Of a DNA stretch of 64,000 nt, positions 53,201 through 59,200 are shown piece by piece. Numbering within the stretch: the stretch's first letter is position 1; each line of letters opens with the position of its first letter. A program made the position numbers and the translations under genes. Source of the DNA: Branchiostoma belcheri (Eukaryota; Chordata; Leptocardii; Amphioxiformes; Branchiostomatidae); the NCBI RefSeq assembly GCF_001625305.1, contig NW_017803046.1, forward strand, positions 4,139,590 through 4,203,589. The letters run 5' to 3'. Below the pieces are notes generated by a model, which did no database searches, was not told the DNA's origin, and worked only from the letters and a program-made list of their open reading frames with translations.

Positions 53201-56200
53201 TTCTGTGAGCTACCAAAACCAAAAAAGAACCTTCAAACATTTCTTCATAATTTTTCAGTGAATGTTCACATTTATCATTGAGAGGCATGTACTACTGCCA
53301 ATCAGTCTCAAAGACTATGACTTATGGGAGGCATAGAAAGGGAAGATACCAAGCATGGCAGATGAATGTGACTGTATGTGTTTTTCTTTCCACAGAGCCA
53401 CCTTACATGTATATTGAACAAGGCCATACTTAAGCTGAGTAAGCTTTGGCTGTCTCTGAACTATCCTATTGCTGTGGGCAAAGCTTTTCCAGCTCCCACC
53501 GTCTCTCATCACAAACTAAAATGTTGTTTCCTTGCTTGAATGTACCAATTTATACTTTTCTACTTGCAGAAAGAGAAGGAAAAGGGCTCCAACCTTGCGT
53601 ACATGTTCAGACTGCCATTTGCTGCAGGGAGGGTCTTCAGTGCAAGCATGTTGGACACACTGTTGTACCAGGTTTGTGTGTGTGTGCATGCTGAACTATA
53701 CATATTCCCTGTACAAAGTTTGAGGTATAAATTCCGTTGCTAATAGCATGCTGAAGGTTAGTTACTTAAACCAAAGGTATCATTACACTTCATTTCTTTG
53801 TTTATTTATCATATTTGTTTGTCATGATACATATTTACGGTAGGAATGACATTTGATTTTTGACTGCTCATGATGCCTTTGTTGTTCCAGTCATTTGTTA
53901 AGGAGTACATGATCACGCTGGTGAGATTGCTGTTAGGACTTGGCCACACCCCTGGTTCTGGGCATCTTCGATCGGTGAGGATCTACATTTTCACAAGATT
54001 TCCACACTGTTTTAACAGATACTGCAATACTGGCATACTGGCAAGCTGCAGAAAACTATGAAGGCACTTGCAGATTGATACAGTGAAACTCATTAACATG
54101 ACATCAATCATTTTACTCAGGCACCATTGCCAATGTGCAAACAATGTTCAGGTGGAGACTTTTTATTCTCTCTGGGTAACAATATATATACTATAATTAT
54201 GTCTCACATGTTAGAAATGTACACTTTCTGTTGTTAAGTCTTTTTCTTTTCCCTCATTGCCATATTAGCTGTTAAAGCAAAAATGTATGTCCCTGTCCTT
54301 GGTGCTGAAGTTGAAGTTGCAGAACACAAGTTTATATGGACTTTAATAAGAAAAATGAGGATTAACATGATGTCAATCATTTTACAACATAGAAATAACC
54401 GTAATGTTGGCACTTGTGTGTGACAGATGAGGGTGACAGAGAATGACTTGTGGATCCGGACCTACGGTCGGCTGTACCAGAAGCAGTGCTCCTCTAGCTG
54501 CGAGATCCCCATCGGCATCTACCGCACAGAGAGGAAACCTCTGGTGGGAATGGAGGTACGGCCTACGTTTTTGCTTCAGGATTATTCATCTATTGTTCAT
54601 TTTACAGACTGTAGCATGCCTACTTAGCAGGCAAGCGGTGGCAGCTGTTTGAAACAGTACATCAAGCGTAACCCTACAATAGAAATTCTATACACAACAT
54701 GTACATGTACAAAGGTATCTACTATATTTGATAGTAAACAGTTCTACTCTGCAATAGTTTGAGAAGAACACATTTCTAACACCTCAAGTCTCTGTTGATA
54801 CCAGGATTCAGGTAAGACTTCTTCTGCCTTGACTGCCTTCATTTTAAAAAGCTACTTTTCCCCTTCATCTCAGGGCCTACTTTGTACTCATGACAAACAC
54901 ATGCACCTGCAGATGTAGGGCTGCTCATTATCATGCACCTGTTCACTGCAGCTGCAGCAGAATGGCTTTCAATGTCAAATACAGTGAATATGCTGCAATG
55001 AAAGGATCTCATATTCATATTATATTATTTAAATACAACTATTGGACTATAATGAAATCCTCCAAAACTACACTTCTTTCAGGGGATATTAAGACCTTTT
55101 CAACGACACAAGAAACAACGAAAAAAGAAGGTAAAAATGTGCACAACTTTCATCTGAATTCAGCATGGGATAAAGAGTCCATGACGGAATCTTTGGCCTC
55201 TGTTACAACACGTGTCATATCCTGGGTGCCAGCCTTGTTGCGTTTAGTCTAAGCAAATTTGGGGTGCAGACTGAGCCCAAGAAGACTGTCACCCAGGCTA
55301 CAGATATTCCACGAAAATCTGTAGCCTGGGTGACAGATGTTGTTGTAACAACACTTAAGTGTTGTTTCTTTGTTCCTTTGCAGGATTTCTTCGATGAGGA
55401 GACCAGATCACAGAATTCCGAACGAGAGCAGTTGAGAGAGTTAGTGAAGAGCAGAGTCAAGGACTTAGGTCTACCAGAGGAGCATTATGGTGCGCTCAAA
55501 ATTACTTGTAGATGCAATAAGAAGAAAGCACAAAGGGGTATATACAATACAGTGCTTATGTGTAATAAGTAATGTCACAGTGGTTTTATCATTTGATTTT
55601 CATCCTATGCTGTAGACATCTATCAATAGTGCAGAATGTCTTATGCTAACAAACATAATGAAAAAGAAATTAATGGTGTTATTAATTATCATGAACAAAA
55701 TCTAATGTTAACTTATTTTCCAACAGATCCCCTGATAGTGTCTTTGATAACCATTTTTGTTCCATTCTGCAATTACTGCACATTAGTTTTTGTAGTACAT
55801 TATGTTATCTCATTCTAATATCAACTAATCACACTAATGACTGCTATATATCTTTTTTTCCAACTTAGGTAATCACTTAGATGGTGAGTTTGGATCATAA
55901 GTTTGTCTTAGCGCTTCTTTATACTGTTGGCATTTTTTGAGCAACACACATATTATGATTTGATGACCCACTGACGAGTCTCTTAAGTTCAATTTTCTTC
56001 AGCTATCTTTCATTCCTGCTCTCTTTTTACAGTATTTCTGTAATTGTTTTTATATTACAATAATCGTTTTGAACCTCTCCTTATGTTCAGTACCATCCAA
56101 TATCTACCATTACACTTTTTGCTATGACTATGATCACAATAACTTCATGATTCATGCAATTTCCTATAAGTCATTCTTCCACAAACTAACTTTATTACAG

Positions 56201-59200
56201 ATAAGAACATATTCATGCATAACAATCATTAGTGCAAAAAAAGGTTAATAAAAAAACATAATATACAGTTTGCAGTCTGGATTTATACATGTACCCTAAA
56301 ATGACAACTTAACCCTGTTCATTTATAATAATATTTCCACATAATCTATACAAAATCTGAAACACGGAGTAAATTTTCCTAACATTCATGGTAGATATGT
56401 AATATGAAAAATCATGATTTTGAGTCAGCAATGTTTACATGTTATTTAAAGACACAGTACTGAAAGGATATGACCTGGCTAGTTGCATGAAACTATGACA
56501 TTCTCTCCTTAAATCCCTGTAGACATGACTAACTTAAGCTCCTATGCCATTTTTTTCCAGACGACCTGCATAACAGAAGAAGCAGTCTATCATACGTTCT
56601 CATCAACCCATCTGATGACACAAGGCTAGAGCTCGATGATGTCATGTAAGTCAAGTATATTTACTAAATCAAATGCACTAGATTCTTAAACTTGTCTTGT
56701 CTTTTACGCCCACAGAATCAGTTATTTATGTTCTTTAGTGCCCTTACCTTCATTTCCCTTAAGTTTTATTTGTACTGGTCACTTGTTTTGTAATTAACAC
56801 ATGTGCAGCTGCTAATAATTCAATTGTCATTGGGCTTAAGCAGTATGAAAGAAGAAGAAGTCTGCTGACAGAAGTTGAATTTATCTAATGATAGTTAGTT
56901 TGATAGATAGTTAGTTGTATTTTGTATCTACTGTATCTGTTCATCATGTTTTGTTTTGACCTGTACTTAGCCCTGCATGAGTGTGGCAAAAATGTGCAAC
57001 AAAGATCATCATTTATTCAATTCATTATACATATACATATGAGGTGTTTATCTTCCCATCTGTGATGTTTGTGTAGTTATCTCTTGCGGCCAGATGCCTC
57101 TGTCCCCTGTGCCTCCACCCCGACCGACCCAGATGAGATCTCCCTGCAGGAGGACGGCAGCATCAGGCCGACTCATCGCACACGGTCTCCCGAGAACCGC
57201 AAGGCACAGGTATTTATTAAGCTTGTCATATTCTATTCAGAACCCTGTGCCTATCTACTAGTAGTTCCATGCCTGGGTAGTGTAACAGTTGGGGGTTTAT
57301 AGGCGCTACCAACTGACCCAGCCGATGGGTCTAGACCTTTTAGCTCACTCAGTTAGAGCGTCTGCCTGTGGCCCGGGAGCCGTGAGTTCGAATCCGGCCC
57401 GGGACCAAGGGGTTTTTATCTGTTTCTACTGTCTCCTCTTGGTTTCTTACAGTGGTTCCCACACCGGCCCTGGGAGTTCTGGCAAAGAGTGCCGCCCCAG
57501 GGATGTCGAATTCGGAAGATTCGAGGACGAATCTTGAAAAGAAACACGATGGTCAAATTTGGGCCCAAATATTCCAACCTTTTCATCGAACAGAATCATG
57601 TTCGATATGACGTCATTCGAATCGAATCATGTTCGATATGACGTCAATCGAACCGAACGTTTGTTCGATCCGGGGTTACCCGCGGTCATGTACAGTAAAC
57701 CCGCGGCTTCAAGCCCGTTTTTACACGGTACCGCCTAACAGTAAAAAAATCCACCTTTTCACAAATATAAACCAATTTCGGTACCGTATATCTATGCCCT
57801 GTTTTATAGTGGATATGTAACATGTAACGAAGCTACTGCCGTTATCGTGTGTGATCTTGAAGATCGTAATTGTTGTTTACGGGGATATAAGTTACCCCCT
57901 GTACTTACTCACACGACCTGACATGCGTGCAAACATGGTATTTAAACCGCAAGAAAAACAAATTCAATTTACCTCAAAAACGTTTTAAATTGTAGGTAAG
58001 ACAAAAATCTCGATCTGTGTCGGACGGATTTTTTAAAGATGGCGGCGTTCTGGAATTATCCGTCTTGAAAGTTGAAAAAGTGCCTTTTTGGGCGAATTTT
58101 TCTATCTTACCAACACTTTAACTTTGAAATGAAGAAAACTGTCCGACTCAAATCTTAATTTTGTTATACTGTTCTCTAAAATGCAAAAATATGGAATTTT
58201 CGGAGAGATTTGGGGTCGGTTTAAATCAGTTGTTTGGTTATTGACGTCGATTGTTCTAGAATAAGCATTCGACGCGTCGAGAGTGATTTCACGCACATTT
58301 AAGCATTGTAATAAAAACACCAACATTTGAGCTATATGCAGTGCGGATTTTATCACATTTGAACAAGAGAGTCCCCGTGAAACTGTTTATAACTGATGAA
58401 AATAATGTTTACCGTTGAGACTGGCACCACGGAACCCGCGCGTGGAACCCCGGTAACCTGATACCCCTCCGTAGAATTGGAAACTTTACCCTAGAAATTG
58501 ACCGCCGTGAAAAGGGGGAGTAGTGTAACAGTTGGGGGTTTATAGGCGCTACCAACTGACCCAGCCAATGGGTCTAGACCTTTTAGCTCACTCAGTTAGA
58601 GCGTCTGCCTGTGGCCCGGGAGCCGTGAGTTCGAATCCGGCCCGGGACCAAGGGGTTTTTATCTGTTTCTACTGTCTCCTCCTGGTTTCTTACAGTAGGT
58701 TAGGGTTCATAAGGATCAGCCACAGTTTTGGATGGTCTCTGCATATCCAAGAACTTAGATTTGCCCGAAGCACAGTCCAGGATACACAATGTACTAACAC
58801 CCAGAACCATGCTTGGCACCATTCTGGATAAAGTCAGTTCTGGATATCATAATTAAAAGTATTACTGTAACAACAGTACATACCATGATAAGTTCAATGG
58901 TTCAGACATCCTTGACTTGTACCTTCAACTGCATCTAGTAGTTTAACTTTAAGTCATTGAGAATTCCATGCTTTCCTGAAAATCATTAAGGTTTAAGAAA
59001 TTGTAAATTAGTTGTGATGATAAAGTGGCTACATCTACTAATATTGCAGCAAATGACTTCTAAAATTGTAGTCTTGAAAATTGATAATTAACCATTACTA
59101 ACTGAGAAAGGGTTGATTGAAAAGCAAGGATAGATAGATAGATAATAAAGACATACAATGTTGTATGCAGGAATTCCAACATTGTATCATTTTATTATGA

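Larger units (their letters stand above)
57281..58694. mobile_element. TRIM-type LTR element (1414 bp, non-coding) with tRNA-like segment in its LTRs
   Basis: Two 171-bp direct repeats (57281-57451, 58524-58694) begin TG and end CA and differ at about two positions. GTAG is duplicated on both flanks. A TGG-led, primer-binding-site-like stretch starts at 57453, and a polypurine tract (about 58509-58520) sits just before the 3' repeat. The 1.07-kb interior has no long frame. Together these mark a terminal-repeat retrotransposon in miniature that looks structurally whole and young, inserted in intron 28. Each LTR contains a tRNA-like block with TAGCTCACTCAGTTAGAGC (A box) and GAGTTCGAATCC (B box). 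Confidence 0.75.

Noticed and set aside
54797-54803. 7-nt segment flanked by CCAG and GTAAGA in intron 25
   Set aside because: Not a multiple of three and would break the frame between exons 25 and 26.
57345-57418. Possible functional tRNA gene (also at 58588-58661)
   Set aside because: A and B boxes are present, but the T stem does not pair well and the block recurs identically in both LTRs, so it is a tRNA-like part of the element.
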